Shown here: positions 8,808 to 18,136 of the stretch, in pieces
Position numbering within the stretch: position 1 is the first letter of the stretch
Layout: every line of letters begins with the position of its first letter
Made by a program: the position numbers and the translations under genes
Notes under the pieces: model-generated
What the model saw: the letters and a program-made list of their open reading frames with translations, nothing else
What the model was told of the DNA's origin: nothing
Databases searched by the model: none
From: Candidatus Roseilinea sp.
GTDB taxonomy: Bacteria; Chloroflexota; Anaerolineae; J036; Brachytrichaceae
DNA length: 64,000 nt
Assembly (NCBI GenBank): GCA_025998955.1
Contig: AP024676.1
Span: 4,264,001 to 4,328,000, forward strand
Direction of reading: 5' to 3'

Positions 8808-9857
8808 ATGTTGAATCTAACGGAAGCAGTTCCCCTCGCGCCAACCGAAGATCGGCCCGCCGAGCCGACCACCCGCCGGACGTATGACGCCTTCGGCAGG
8901 CACATCCATTATCTGCGCGTGTCGTTGACGGATCGGTGCAACCTGCGTTGCGTGTATTGCATGCCGGAGCAGATGGTATTCCGACCAACCGAAGAGCTGC
9001 TTACCGACTCCGAGCTGTTCAAAGTGCTTGAGGTGATGGACGCGCTGGGCTTCAACAAGTATCGCCTGACCGGCGGCGAGCCGACCGTGCGACCCGGTCT
9101 GGTCGAGATCGTGCGGCGCATCGCCAGCCTGCCAAACGCGCGTGAAGTGGCAATGACGACGAACGGCTTGAAGTTGTCTCGGTTGGCCCAGCCGTTGAAG
9201 GATGCAGGGCTGAACCGCGTGAACATCAGCATAGACTCGCTGGACCCGGTCAAGTTCAAACGCATCACGCGCTGGGGGGATGTGCGCGACGTGTTGGCCG
9301 GCATCGAAGCCGCCGAGCGTGCCGGCCTGACGCCTATCAAGCTCAACGCCGTGGTGATCCGAGGCTTCAATGAAGACGACGTCGTGCCCCTCGCCCGGCT
9401 CACGCTCGAACATGAATGGCAGTTCCGCTTCATCGAGGTGATGCCTTTTGCTGACGTAGCAGAATTTCAGCAGGCGTCCATCGTGCCGACGCACGAGATG
9501 ATGGCGCGGATCGAAGCTGAATTGGGTCCATTGAACGAAGAGAACGGCGGCCGGCTCGATGGCGAGGCCAAGGTCTATCGCCTGCCGGGCGCGCGGGGCA
9601 CCGTCGGCTTCATCAGCCCGGTGACCGCGCCATTCTGCGCGAGCTGCAACCGTGTTCGGCTGACCGCCGACGGCACGCTGCGCCTGTGTTTGCTCAAGGA
9701 CGGCGAACTCGATCTGCGCACGCCGCTGCGCCGCGGCGCAAACAGGGACGACCTACTCGACCTCATCCGTGCGGCGATCTGGCGCAAGCCGTGGGGCCAC
9801 GACCTGGCGCATGGCGTGATCCCGATGAACCGGATCATGAGCGAAATCGGTGGGTGA
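8808..9857 (+). CDS. moaA: GTP 3',8-cyclase MoaA
   Basis: Radical-SAM enzyme that, with MoaC, converts GTP to cyclic pyranopterin monophosphate, the first step of molybdenum cofactor synthesis. The N-terminal 4Fe-4S/SAM motif is CNLRCVYC (about 45-52). The second cluster motif is CASCNRVRLTADGTLRLC (about 276-293). The C-terminus ends in the conserved Gly-Gly (SEIGG), which is needed for activity. Length 349 aa is normal apart from a 25-residue N-terminal extension. First gene of a tight moaA-C-D-E unit. Confidence 0.97.
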   Translation: MLNLTEAVPLAPTEDRPAEPTTRRTYDAFGRHIHYLRVSLTDRCNLRCVYCMPEQMVFRPTEELLTDSELFKVLEVMDALGFNKYRLTGGEPTVRPGLVEIVRRIASLPNAREVAMTTNGLKLSRLAQPLKDAGLNRVNISIDSLDPVKFKRITRWGDVRDVLAGIEAAERAGLTPIKLNAVVIRGFNEDDVVPLARLTLEHEWQFRFIEVMPFADVAEFQQASIVPTHEMMARIEAELGPLNEENGGRLDGEAKVYRLPGARGTVGFISPVTAPFCASCNRVRLTADGTLRLCLLKDGELDLRTPLRRGANRDDLLDLIRAAIWRKPWGHDLAHGVIPMNRIMSEIGG

Positions 9858-9863
9858 AGAGAA

Positions 9864-10355
9864 ATGGAACTGACGCACCTCGATTCATCCGGTCAGGCGC
9901 GCATGGTTGACGTGAGCGCCAAGGCGGACACGCACCGCACGGCCGTCGCGCACGCGACCGTGACGATGAGCCGCGCGGCCTACGACGCCATCGTCCAGGG
10001 CAACGTGAAGAAGGGCGACGCCCTCGGCGCGGCCCGTATCGCCGGCATTATGGCCGCCAAGCGGGCCAGCGATCTGATCCCGCTCTGCCACCCCATCACG
10101 CTGACGCGGGTCGAGGTCCGCTGCGAGCCTGTTGATGGACGCATCGAGATCGAAGCGCGCGTCGAGTGTGTGGGCAAGACCGGCGTGGAGATGGAGGCGC
10201 TGACGGCGGTCAGCATCGCTGCGCTTACCATCTACGATATGGTGAAAGGCATGGACCGCGGCATGACGATCAGCGAAGTGCGGCTGCTCGCGCGCAGCGG
10301 CGGCAAATCCGGCGAGTGGCAAGCAGACGACTACCGGAATGATCGCGAAGGATGA
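9864..10355 (+). CDS. moaC: Cyclic pyranopterin monophosphate synthase MoaC
   Basis: Partner of MoaA that rearranges 3',8-cyclo-GTP to cPMP. The motifs [34 protein letters not shown] and GGKSG at the C-terminus are all present, and length (163 aa) is typical. It starts 6 nt after moaA and is followed after 4 nt by moaD. Confidence 0.97.
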   Translation: MELTHLDSSGQARMVDVSAKADTHRTAVAHATVTMSRAAYDAIVQGNVKKGDALGAARIAGIMAAKRASDLIPLCHPITLTRVEVRCEPVDGRIEIEARVECVGKTGVEMEALTAVSIAALTIYDMVKGMDRGMTISEVRLLARSGGKSGEWQADDYRNDREG

Positions 10356-10359
10356 GGCG

Positions 10360-10605
10360 ATGTTGATCAAGCTGTTCGCCACGTTGAAAGATCGCGCCGG
10401 CGCAGGCGAGATTACCCTCTCGGCGGAGGGTGAGTTCACGGTTGCCGAATTGCGCGCTCGCATCGCTGCCCAGCACCCCGAGCTGGCCGAGCTGGTCGCG
10501 CGCTCGATCGTCGCGGTCAACCGCGAATTCGCTTTCAACGACGACGTAGTGCGCGCGATGGACGAGGTCGCCCTCTTTCCACCGGTGAGCGGCGGATGCC
10601 TATGA
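10360..10605 (+). CDS. moaD: Molybdopterin synthase sulfur carrier MoaD with extra C-terminal Cys-Leu
   Basis: Ubiquitin-fold small subunit that carries the thiocarboxylate sulfur for molybdopterin synthase. The start chosen is ATG 10360 (MLIKLFATLKDRAG), which aligns with the usual MoaD N-terminus; an ATG 21 nt upstream overlaps moaC. The C-terminal motif is ALFPPVSGG, but the reading frame continues two codons to give ...GGCL before the stop. MoaD must normally end at Gly-Gly to be adenylated, so the tail would have to be removed or the protein would be inactive. A known parallel is QbsE (ends GGCF), which is trimmed by a JAMM protease. Confidence 0.9.
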   Translation: MLIKLFATLKDRAGAGEITLSAEGEFTVAELRARIAAQHPELAELVARSIVAVNREFAFNDDVVRAMDEVALFPPVSGGCL

Positions 10606-11051
10606 CCCAGCCAACGATCGTTCGAATCACCTCAGACCCGATTGACCTGAACGCATTGCAGCGAGCCGTGACCACGCCGCACGACGGCGCGGTCGTGATA
10701 TTCACCGGCACGGTGCGCGGCGTCACCGGCGCCGAGCGAACCGAGAAGCTCGAATATGAGGCCTACGCCGAGATGGCCATAGCCAAGCTCCGGCAAGTCG
10801 CAGACGAGATGCGGGCCAAGTTCGCGCTGATCCATGGCATCGCCCTGATACAGCGCGTGGGCGAGATGGCCGTCGGCGAGCCGACCGTCGCCGTCGTCGT
10901 CAGCGCCGGACATCGCGGCGATGGCGCGTTCGAAGCCGCGCGCTACGGTATAGACCGACTGAAACAAATCGTGCCGGTGTGGAAGAAGGAGACGCGCCCC
11001 GACGGCTCCTCATGGGTCGAAGGCGATTACATGCCGAACCGGGGGGACTAG
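10602..11051 (+). CDS. moaE: Molybdopterin synthase large subunit MoaE
   Basis: Catalytic subunit that converts cPMP to molybdopterin with sulfur from MoaD. The motifs GAVVIFTGTVRG, the HRGDGAFEAARYGIDRLK region and the catalytic lysines in PVWKKE are present. The ATG at 10602 overlaps the moaD stop (ATGA) with GGCGG 6 nt upstream; an in-frame ATG at 10596 is the alternative. Last gene of the moa unit. Confidence 0.95.
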   Translation: MTQPTIVRITSDPIDLNALQRAVTTPHDGAVVIFTGTVRGVTGAERTEKLEYEAYAEMAIAKLRQVADEMRAKFALIHGIALIQRVGEMAVGEPTVAVVVSAGHRGDGAFEAARYGIDRLKQIVPVWKKETRPDGSSWVEGDYMPNRGD

Positions 11052-11133
11052 AGGCGAATGCGCGGTTGGCCTCGCCGATTGATTTGCTCCCGGCGAGCAA
11101 CGCAGCCGCATTATCTTCACTGCACACCTTTCG

Positions 11134-13134
11134 ATGCTGCTCCCGGATCATGCGCTCGGCCTGGCGGCGTTCGTTCTAATCAATCTCATTCCCGGCTACG
11201 CGTGGATCGAAGTCTTCTGGCCGCAATCCGCGCCGCTTTCACCCGCCGAACGCTTCGGCCTGGCCACCGGCGCCGGCGTCGCTATCCCTCCGCTGTTGAT
11301 CTATCTGGCCGACCTCGTTGGGTTGAAGTGGGGGCGCGAAGCGACGTGGGGTTACGCGGTGATCGCTGTGCTGGTCATGATTGCCTTGGCCATCGCGCGG
11401 CACCGGGCGCTGCGCTCCGTGCTCCTTGACCCGCGGCGCACCGACTGGGTCTTTCTCGGGTTGTTCGTCCTGACGCTGATGGCAGCTTGGGCACGCTTGT
11501 ATGCCGTGCGCGAGCTGCGCGCCGGCATGTTCGGCGACTCGGTGCATCACACCATGATCGTACAGCTCATGCTGGAGAACGGCGGGCTGTTCTCATCGTG
11601 GCAACCCTATGCGCCGCTCACCACGCTGACCTACCACTTTGGCTTTCACGCTAATGTCGCGTTCTACGCCTGGCTGCTCGGCGCGCCGGCGACCACCAGC
11701 GTGCTCATCTATGGACAGTTGCTGAACGCGGCTGCGGTGCCAACGGCGTTCCTCCTGGCGTCGCGCGTTATCGGCGCGTATGCACCCGAGCGCACATCAG
11801 TTGCTGCTGCCGGATTGTGGTCCGCCGCGTTCATCGGTTTCGCCAACACCATGCCGGCCTACTTCGTCAACTGGGGGCGCTACACGCAACTGGCCGGCCA
11901 GATCATCCTGCCCGCGTTGCTGGTCGTGTGGATCGAGTTGATCGAGCGAAGCGCGAGTGGCAGGCTCAAAGCCGGCTGGCCTCTGATTGCGCCGGCAGCT
12001 TGGCTCACAACGGCGCTGATGTTGACGCACTATATCGTCACCATTTTTGCCGCGCTCATGGTGGGCAGCTACCTGGTCGCGCGCATCCTGCACCTGAGCG
12101 CAGCGCGACCGGCGCTCTGCATTTCGTTGCCCGCGCTAGGCGCTGCTGCAGCGGCGCTTGTGGCCGCGTGGCCGTGGATCGAGACGACGCTGACCGGCGG
12201 GCTGCTGCGCAACACATCGCTCATGGTCAGCGGCGGCGTCAGTGCCGACCGCGTGGCCGGCTATGCAACGCTGACGCCGATCGCGCCTTTCTACTTGAAA
12301 GGCTGGCTACTTGCATTGGCGATCATTGGCCTAGGCATCGCCATCGCGCAGCGACAGTGGCGGCCGACGATCTTCGCGGTCTGGGCAGGCCTGTTACTGT
12401 TCACGGTCACGCCGAATACTTTCGGGCTGCCCGGCAACGGCGTCGTTGACCAGCTCACGGCATACATCGCGCTCTATGTGCCGGTCGCGCCGTTGGCCGG
12501 TTATGGCTTGGCCGAACTACACGCTTGGGTGATGCATCGGCTCGGGGCGCGGCTGAAATGGGCGACGTGTGTCTATTTGCCTGTCACACTGGTTGCGACG
12601 CTCGTGGTTGGTGCGTGGGGCGCAGCCACTTGGCTGCCGCGCGTCGTCGAACCGACCCGGCAGATGCTCACGCCTGCCGACGAACGCGCCATGGCTTGGA
12701 TCGCTGCCAACCTGCCCGAGGACGCCCGTTTCGTGGTCAACACCTTTCCGGCCTATGGCGGATCGCTGATCGCCGGCACCGACGGCGGCTGGTGGATCCC
12801 GCTCATGACCCGGCGCGCAACCAACCTGCCGCCGATCACCTACGGCAGCGAAGCGTTCGAGGATCCGGCGTTCTATCGCCAGACCAACGCCTTCGCCGCC
12901 GCGCTGCGTGGCGCGCCACTCACCGATCCGGCGCCGCGCGCCATCAACCTGACGACGCCGGAGAACGTTCGGCGTCTGCGCGCGGCGGGGTTTACGCACG
13001 TCTACAAGGGCGCCAACCAAACGCCCGGACCGGCGCAGGCCGACTGGATAGATACGACTGCCCTACGAAACAGCGACTACTTTCAACTGATCTACGAGGC
13101 GGACGGTGTCGAAATCTTCGCGCTTGTAAAATGA
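11134..13134 (+). CDS. Polytopic membrane protein, GT-C glycosyltransferase-like
   Basis: A 666-aa protein with about 12 hydrophobic helices (residues 5-500) and a C-terminal soluble domain of about 160 residues. An acidic loop motif (MFGDSVHHTMIVQLML) after the third or fourth helix resembles the first external loop of GT-C lipid-linked sugar transferases (PMT/ArnT fold), which carries a catalytic Asp. The C-terminal part (DERAMAWIAANLPEDARFVV) is typical of bacterial membrane proteins with this architecture. It heads a run of closely spaced glycosyltransferase and flippase genes. Precise reaction unknown; a polymerase-like role is an alternative. Confidence 0.6.
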   Translation: MLLPDHALGLAAFVLINLIPGYAWIEVFWPQSAPLSPAERFGLATGAGVAIPPLLIYLADLVGLKWGREATWGYAVIAVLVMIALAIARHRALRSVLLDPRRTDWVFLGLFVLTLMAAWARLYAVRELRAGMFGDSVHHTMIVQLMLENGGLFSSWQPYAPLTTLTYHFGFHANVAFYAWLLGAPATTSVLIYGQLLNAAAVPTAFLLASRVIGAYAPERTSVAAAGLWSAAFIGFANTMPAYFVNWGRYTQLAGQIILPALLVVWIELIERSASGRLKAGWPLIAPAAWLTTALMLTHYIVTIFAALMVGSYLVARILHLSAARPALCISLPALGAAAAALVAAWPWIETTLTGGLLRNTSLMVSGGVSADRVAGYATLTPIAPFYLKGWLLALAIIGLGIAIAQRQWRPTIFAVWAGLLLFTVTPNTFGLPGNGVVDQLTAYIALYVPVAPLAGYGLAELHAWVMHRLGARLKWATCVYLPVTLVATLVVGAWGAATWLPRVVEPTRQMLTPADERAMAWIAANLPEDARFVVNTFPAYGGSLIAGTDGGWWIPLMTRRATNLPPITYGSEAFEDPAFYRQTNAFAAALRGAPLTDPAPRAINLTTPENVRRLRAAGFTHVYKGANQTPGPAQADWIDTTALRNSDYFQLIYEADGVEIFALVK

Positions 13135-13135
13135 A

Positions 13136-14338
13136 GTGACCGTGAAGATGTGCGTCATCGGCCCAACGTGGCCTTTTCGCGGAGGCATTGCTCACTACAC
13201 CACGCTACTGGTGAAGCACCTTCGTGAGCGCCACACTGTGCGCTTCATCACGTATATCAAGCAGTACCCGAAGTGGCTCTACCCGGGCAATACCGCCATG
13301 GACCCCAGCCCGGATTCGAGCGTGTTGCGCATCGAGTGCGATCGCCTGCTCACGCCGTGGAATCCCCTCACGTGGTGGAGAACTTACCGGCTGATCAAGG
13401 GCGACCAACCCGATGTTTTGCTCTTGCAGTGGTGGACGCCGTTCTTCTCACCGATGCTGTTCTTCCTCACACGGATGCTGAAGCACGAGTCGCGCATCCG
13501 CGTCATCTTTTTGTGTCATCACCTCATTGCGCCCGATGGCGGCATCTTCGACTGGTTTCTGGCGCGGCGCATCCTGTGGCGCGGCAACGGCTTCATCGTG
13601 ATGAGCGAAGAGGACTTCGCGCTGTTGCGCCGGGCGCTGCCGCGCGCGCGCATCAAAGGCACGACACATCCGCCCTACGACGTCTTTAGCCGCGCGCCGA
13701 TCCCGCGCGACCAGGCGCGCGCCAAGCTGGGGCTGCCGCTCGACGTGCCGGTGGTGCTGTTCTTCGGCTTTGTCCGGCGCTACAAGGGATTGCGCCACCT
13801 ACTGGAGGCGATGCGCATCGCGCGCGACCGGCTGCCCGCTGCAAAGTTACTCGTCGTAGGCGAGTTCTGGGAGGACGAGCGCTTGTATCGCGACCTCATC
13901 CGCCAGCTCGGCTTGCAAGACGCCGTTCACATTTACAACCAATACATCCCCAACGACCAAATCACGGTGTATTTCTCCGCAGCAGATGTGGTCGCGCTGC
14001 CCTATCTCGAAGCGACGCAGAGCGGTGTTGCGCAGCTTGCCATCGGCTTCGAACGACCCATCATCGCGACCAACGTGGGCGGCATGGCCGACGTGGTGCA
14101 CCACGGCGAAACCGGCTTCGTCGTCCAGCCGGGAGATTCACAGGCATTGGCCGCGGCGTTGATCGAATTCTTCTCCCGCAACTTGGCAGAGCCATTTTCG
14201 CAGCGCATCCGCCAGGATAAAGAGTCGGCTTCCTGGCTGCCGATGATCCAGTTGATCGAAGAATTGGCGCAGCCGCTGCCTGCTGAGCAAGCCGAAGCGA
14301 TTGCGGCGATTCGCCGACCCTCGCCGCGTGTGTTCTAG
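13136..14338 (+). CDS. GT4-family glycosyltransferase
   Basis: Cytoplasmic, retaining glycosyltransferase with the GT-B fold. The N-terminal GGIAHYTTLL acceptor loop, the central FFGFVRRYKGLRHLLEA nucleotide-sugar segment and the EATQSGVAQLAIGFERPIIAT donor-binding E-x7-E-like motif are visible. The start is GTG 13136 or GTG 13142; the gene begins one base after the preceding stop, so the two are translationally coupled. Sugar specificity cannot be read from the sequence. Confidence 0.85.
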   Translation: MTVKMCVIGPTWPFRGGIAHYTTLLVKHLRERHTVRFITYIKQYPKWLYPGNTAMDPSPDSSVLRIECDRLLTPWNPLTWWRTYRLIKGDQPDVLLLQWWTPFFSPMLFFLTRMLKHESRIRVIFLCHHLIAPDGGIFDWFLARRILWRGNGFIVMSEEDFALLRRALPRARIKGTTHPPYDVFSRAPIPRDQARAKLGLPLDVPVVLFFGFVRRYKGLRHLLEAMRIARDRLPAAKLLVVGEFWEDERLYRDLIRQLGLQDAVHIYNQYIPNDQITVYFSAADVVALPYLEATQSGVAQLAIGFERPIIATNVGGMADVVHHGETGFVVQPGDSQALAAALIEFFSRNLAEPFSQRIRQDKESASWLPMIQLIEELAQPLPAEQAEAIAAIRRPSPRVF

Positions 14339-14356
14339 CATGCAGCGCTCACTGCC

Positions 14357-15550
14357 ATGCGCATTGCACTGCTATGTACGTCTGGACTGGACAATGCCTT
14401 ACCCCGTGGGCGGCTCTTGCCGCTGGCGCGTGAGCTGGCCAAGACAGGACACGAACTCCACCTGCTCTTGTTGCATCCAACGTTCGACCGATTAAGGCCG
14501 GATGAGCGCACGTGCACTCGAAATGGCGTGCACATCGCGCATGTCGCTCAGATGCATGTGTATGGCCTGCCGGGGGAACGACGCTACTTCGGCACGACGG
14601 AGTTGATCAAAGTCTCACTTCACGCGACGCTTGCGTTGTGGCGCGCGTGTGTTCGACTCCACCCAGACGTCATCCATGTGTGCAAGCCGCAGCCCATCAA
14701 CGGGCTGGCCGGCTGGCTGGCGGCGCGACAACTCAATCGCCCTCTGTTTGTGGATTGTGACGATTACGAAGCCGAGGCGAACCGGACGAACAGCGCCTTT
14801 CAGCGCAGGATGCTCGCCTGGTGGGAAGATCGGTTGCCGCTGCACGCGCGAGGCGTCACTGTGAACACGCGCTTCCTATTCGAGCGATGCCGCGCGATGG
14901 GTGTGCCTGAGGTGCGATTGCGCTACGTGCCGAACGGCGCAGATGCACTGCCTGCCGAGACTTCGCCACCGGCAGCGCTCCGACATCTGGCCGGGCATCC
15001 CATCGTGCTCTATGTAGGCACGCTCAGCATCGCCTCGCACGCAGTGGACTTGCTGCTGGATGCCTTTGCTCATGTCGAGCACACGCTACCGGCGGCGCAG
15101 CTTGTGATCGTCGGCGACGGCGACGACCGCGACGCGCTCAAGACACGCGCAGATCGGCTTGAGCTGCGCAACGTCCACTGGCTAGGCCGCCTTTCACCGG
15201 ATGAAGCGCGCCGGTGCTATGCAGCCGCCTATTGCTCGGTGGATCCGGTGCGCGATACGCCGACGATGCGCGCGCGGTCGCCGCTCAAAATCGTCGAGAG
15301 CTTGGCTGCCGGCACACCGGTTGTCACCGGCGACGTGGGCGACCGGCGTGAGATGCTGGCTGGTGGTGATGCCGGTGTGCTGGTCGCTCCGAACGATGTC
15401 CGGGCGTTGGCCGATGGCATCCTGTGTGTGCTGAGCGACACGTGGCTGCGCGCTAAGCTGCAGGCCGGCGCACTACGCCAACGCGAAGGCTACCGCTGGG
15501 ATGGGCTGGCGGCTGCGTGGTCTGGGATATACTCATGCGTGCCTACGTAA
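14357..15550 (+). CDS. GT4-family glycosyltransferase
   Basis: Second GT-B fold transferase of the cluster, 397 aa. N-terminal MRIALLCTSGLDNALPRGRLLPLARELAKTGHE-like start typical of GT4, central VLYVGTLSIASHAVDLLLDAF and the donor-site RSPLKIVESLAAGTPVVTGDVG. It starts 18 bp after the preceding gene, and its 3' end is close to the flippase start. Likely adds one sugar to the lipid-linked repeat unit. Confidence 0.85.
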   Translation: MRIALLCTSGLDNALPRGRLLPLARELAKTGHELHLLLLHPTFDRLRPDERTCTRNGVHIAHVAQMHVYGLPGERRYFGTTELIKVSLHATLALWRACVRLHPDVIHVCKPQPINGLAGWLAARQLNRPLFVDCDDYEAEANRTNSAFQRRMLAWWEDRLPLHARGVTVNTRFLFERCRAMGVPEVRLRYVPNGADALPAETSPPAALRHLAGHPIVLYVGTLSIASHAVDLLLDAFAHVEHTLPAAQLVIVGDGDDRDALKTRADRLELRNVHWLGRLSPDEARRCYAAAYCSVDPVRDTPTMRARSPLKIVESLAAGTPVVTGDVGDRREMLAGGDAGVLVAPNDVRALADGILCVLSDTWLRAKLQAGALRQREGYRWDGLAAAWSGIYSCVPT

Positions 15551-15563
15551 ACTCTCGTCCGTC

Positions 15564-16859
15564 ATGACCGTTGCAGAGCGCCTCAAATCTTACCGCGATG
15601 CCTTCATCGTGTGGCGGACCGGTCAGCTCACTCGGCACAGCTCACTCGTCGCCACCTTCGCGCGCGGGATCTTCGCTGCTACTTCCGGCACCACGCTGTC
15701 CTACTTGCTTGGTGCGATCGTCACGGTGCTGATCGCGCGCGAGTTGGGCGTGAGCAGCTACGGCGAATACGCGACGGTCATGGCCAGCCTGGGACTGCTC
15801 TCCAACCTCCTCGGCCTTGGTTTGGACACATGGCTGGTCGGCGAAGGCGCGCGCCGGCCACAGCAGCTCGATGCGCTGGCCTGGCAAGTGCTGTTCTTGA
15901 AGGCAGTCGGTTCGTCGGCGATGCTGGGCGTGCTGCTGTGGGGATGGCTGAGCGAGGCTAACGCTGCCGTGTTCATCATCGGCAGCCTTGGCGTAATCGC
16001 GGATGGCTTCTCGCGTACGGGGTTCGCGATGCTGCGGGCGCGCGCGCAGAATGGGCGCGTGGCCGTGCTAGAAGTCGCTGCTCCGGCGTTGCTGCTGGCC
16101 GGCCTGTTCGCTCTTCGAGCGCTCGGCTTCACCATCCTGACCCTGGTGACGGTGCAGCTCGTATGCAACGCGATCGTCACGGCAGCCACTTTTGCCAATG
16201 CCTTCGATGAGATCAGATTGCCTGCTCCCGCTCCGTGGAGCGTGTTGCGCGAGGGATGGATCTTCGTTGCATCTGACATCGTCGCCAACGTCTACACGCT
16301 TGCCGGCATGACGGCCGTAGGGTGGTTCGCCGGCGCAACGGCGGCAGGGCTATACAAGCCCGCTCACACGGCCATCACACTCACCTACGTTATCCCGAAT
16401 CTGATCTTCTGGGTGGGGCTGCCGCTGCTCAACCGCGCGACGACCCGTCCGATCTATCGTCGCGTCGCTTGGGCGATGTTGATCAGCGCTGCGCTATATG
16501 GCTTGTTGGTGCTAGTAGGCATCTGGTGGATTGGCGAACCGATGCTGCGCCTAATCTATGGCGCAGAGTTCCTCCCCTCCCTTCCCTACGTCCAAGTGAT
16601 GAGCTTGATTCCGCTGATGAAGTCCATCAACTTCGTCTGCGCCGCCATCTTGCTCTCTCAGAAACGTCAGCGACTGCGATTGGGGTTGCAAAGCGCCGTT
16701 GTTCTCCTCAGCATCGCTGGTGCGTTCACGGTGATACCCCGGGCCGGCGCGATGGGTGCAGCATGGCTGCAGGTCGCCATCGAAGCAGCGCTGCTGATGC
16801 TCTATGCTGTGGGCGCGATCTGGTCGCTCCGCAGAATGCGCGCAGCGGAAGTGCGATGA
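15564..16859 (+). CDS. Polysaccharide flippase (Wzx/MATE-like)
   Basis: Membrane transporter with about 12-14 helices that should flip lipid-linked oligosaccharide across the membrane. Residues GTTLSYLLGAIVTVLIARELG near the N-terminus and the Arg/Gly-rich loop KPAHTAITLTYVIPNLIF are typical of the polysaccharide-synthesis export family. ATG 15564 is chosen because the upstream extension (from 15501) lies inside the preceding gene and is not hydrophobic. The stop overlaps the next start (ATGA at 16856-16859). Confidence 0.85.
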   Translation: MTVAERLKSYRDAFIVWRTGQLTRHSSLVATFARGIFAATSGTTLSYLLGAIVTVLIARELGVSSYGEYATVMASLGLLSNLLGLGLDTWLVGEGARRPQQLDALAWQVLFLKAVGSSAMLGVLLWGWLSEANAAVFIIGSLGVIADGFSRTGFAMLRARAQNGRVAVLEVAAPALLLAGLFALRALGFTILTLVTVQLVCNAIVTAATFANAFDEIRLPAPAPWSVLREGWIFVASDIVANVYTLAGMTAVGWFAGATAAGLYKPAHTAITLTYVIPNLIFWVGLPLLNRATTRPIYRRVAWAMLISAALYGLLVLVGIWWIGEPMLRLIYGAEFLPSLPYVQVMSLIPLMKSINFVCAAILLSQKRQRLRLGLQSAVVLLSIAGAFTVIPRAGAMGAAWLQVAIEAALLMLYAVGAIWSLRRMRAAEVR

Positions 16860-18136
16860 ACATTCTCGTCATCAACACGCACTCGCTCACCAACACCGGC
16901 GACGCTGCGCTCACGTTGGAGATGCTCCGCCAGTTGAGAGAACAATTTCCCGGCAGCCGGATCACGCTGGCTATGGACGATCCTGCTTCATTCGACGGCG
17001 ACGTGCACATCATCAGTTCGATCCTGCGCTGGTGCAAGACGACGGGGGGTGACGGCCGATCCGTCTGGTGCACCAGAAGCCTCCTCCGTTTTTTGCCGGC
17101 CAGCCTGCTCAGCCTGGCTGCCTTTCGACTGTTTGGCAGCCGCTTCTTTCCCGGCATGTCGCCAGAACAACGCGAGACGGTCGAAGCCTACTTCGACGCA
17201 CACGTTGTCATCAGCAAACCAGGGGGATTTCTCTACACCAGCGGTGGCCTGGGCATGCCCTTCCTGCTAACCATTTACACCATCGCATTTGCCATCTTGT
17301 GCCACAAGCCGCACTACATGCTGCCGCAGTCCATTGGCCCAGTTCAACGCAATTGGCAACGGTGGCTGACGCGCTGGGCGCTGAACCGCTCGCGGCTGAC
17401 AATGATCCGCGAGCCTGCTTCGGCAAACGAGATGATCGCGATTGGAGTTGCTCGCAATCGTTGGATCGAGGTGCCAGATCTGGCCTTTGCCTTTCCGCCT
17501 GCGCCGGCTGAGATCGCGTGTGCGTGGCTGGCGCGGCAGGGGGTGAGATGCGAAGCCGACCGGCCGTGCATCGGCGTGACTGCGATCAATTGGCAAGCGC
17601 AAAACAGCGCGTTCAACCTACAGTCGCAATACGAAGAAGCGCTGTGCGAGGCGCTCTCGCGCTTTGCTGCGTCATCCCGCGCGCGATTGGTTTTCTTTCC
17701 TCACGCGATCGGGCCGACGATCGAGCAGGATGACCGCGTCGTCGCCCGACGGCTCGCGTCGCGCCTATCGGGTTGCGATGTGACGTTGATCGAGGAGCAA
17801 GCGCCGCCCGACGTGATGAAGGCTGCCTTTGGCCAGATGGAGCTATTCGTCGGCACGCGCATGCACTCGAATATCTTCGCGCTGAGCAGCGGCACGCCCG
17901 TCGTCGCTATAGGGTATTTGCACAAGACCGAGGGCATCATGCGCATGCTCGACTTGGCATCGTTCGTGGTAGACATTCGGGACCTGACAGCAGACGCGTT
18001 ACTGGAACGCGTCGAACGCGCCTGGCGCGCGCGCGCCGAATTGCGCCAGAGCATCCGCGTTGCCGTCGCTGCGTTAGCCCAATCCGCCTCGCACGCCACA
18101 GCCCTCATCGCAGACGACCTGTCGCGCTATGGATGA
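16856..18136 (+). CDS. Polysaccharide pyruvyl transferase family protein
   Basis: Predicted to transfer a pyruvyl ketal group from phosphoenolpyruvate to a sugar residue. Family features are the N-terminal INTHSLTNTGDAALTLEML loop, SKPGGFLYTSGG, the LPQSIGPV strand and the C-terminal GTRMHSNIFALSSGTPVVAIGY motif with the catalytic Arg/His. The ATG overlaps the flippase stop by 4 nt, and the gene overlaps the next glycosyltransferase by 8 nt, so the set is one operon. 426 aa is normal for the family. Confidence 0.85.
   Translation: MNILVINTHSLTNTGDAALTLEMLRQLREQFPGSRITLAMDDPASFDGDVHIISSILRWCKTTGGDGRSVWCTRSLLRFLPASLLSLAAFRLFGSRFFPGMSPEQRETVEAYFDAHVVISKPGGFLYTSGGLGMPFLLTIYTIAFAILCHKPHYMLPQSIGPVQRNWQRWLTRWALNRSRLTMIREPASANEMIAIGVARNRWIEVPDLAFAFPPAPAEIACAWLARQGVRCEADRPCIGVTAINWQAQNSAFNLQSQYEEALCEALSRFAASSRARLVFFPHAIGPTIEQDDRVVARRLASRLSGCDVTLIEEQAPPDVMKAAFGQMELFVGTRMHSNIFALSSGTPVVAIGYLHKTEGIMRMLDLASFVVDIRDLTADALLERVERAWRARAELRQSIRVAVAALAQSASHATALIADDLSRYG

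Noticed and set aside
8444..8887. 147-aa plus-strand frame before moaA
   Set aside because: Arg/Ser-rich composition typical of a shifted frame; it overlaps the zinc-ribbon gene and the moaA start.
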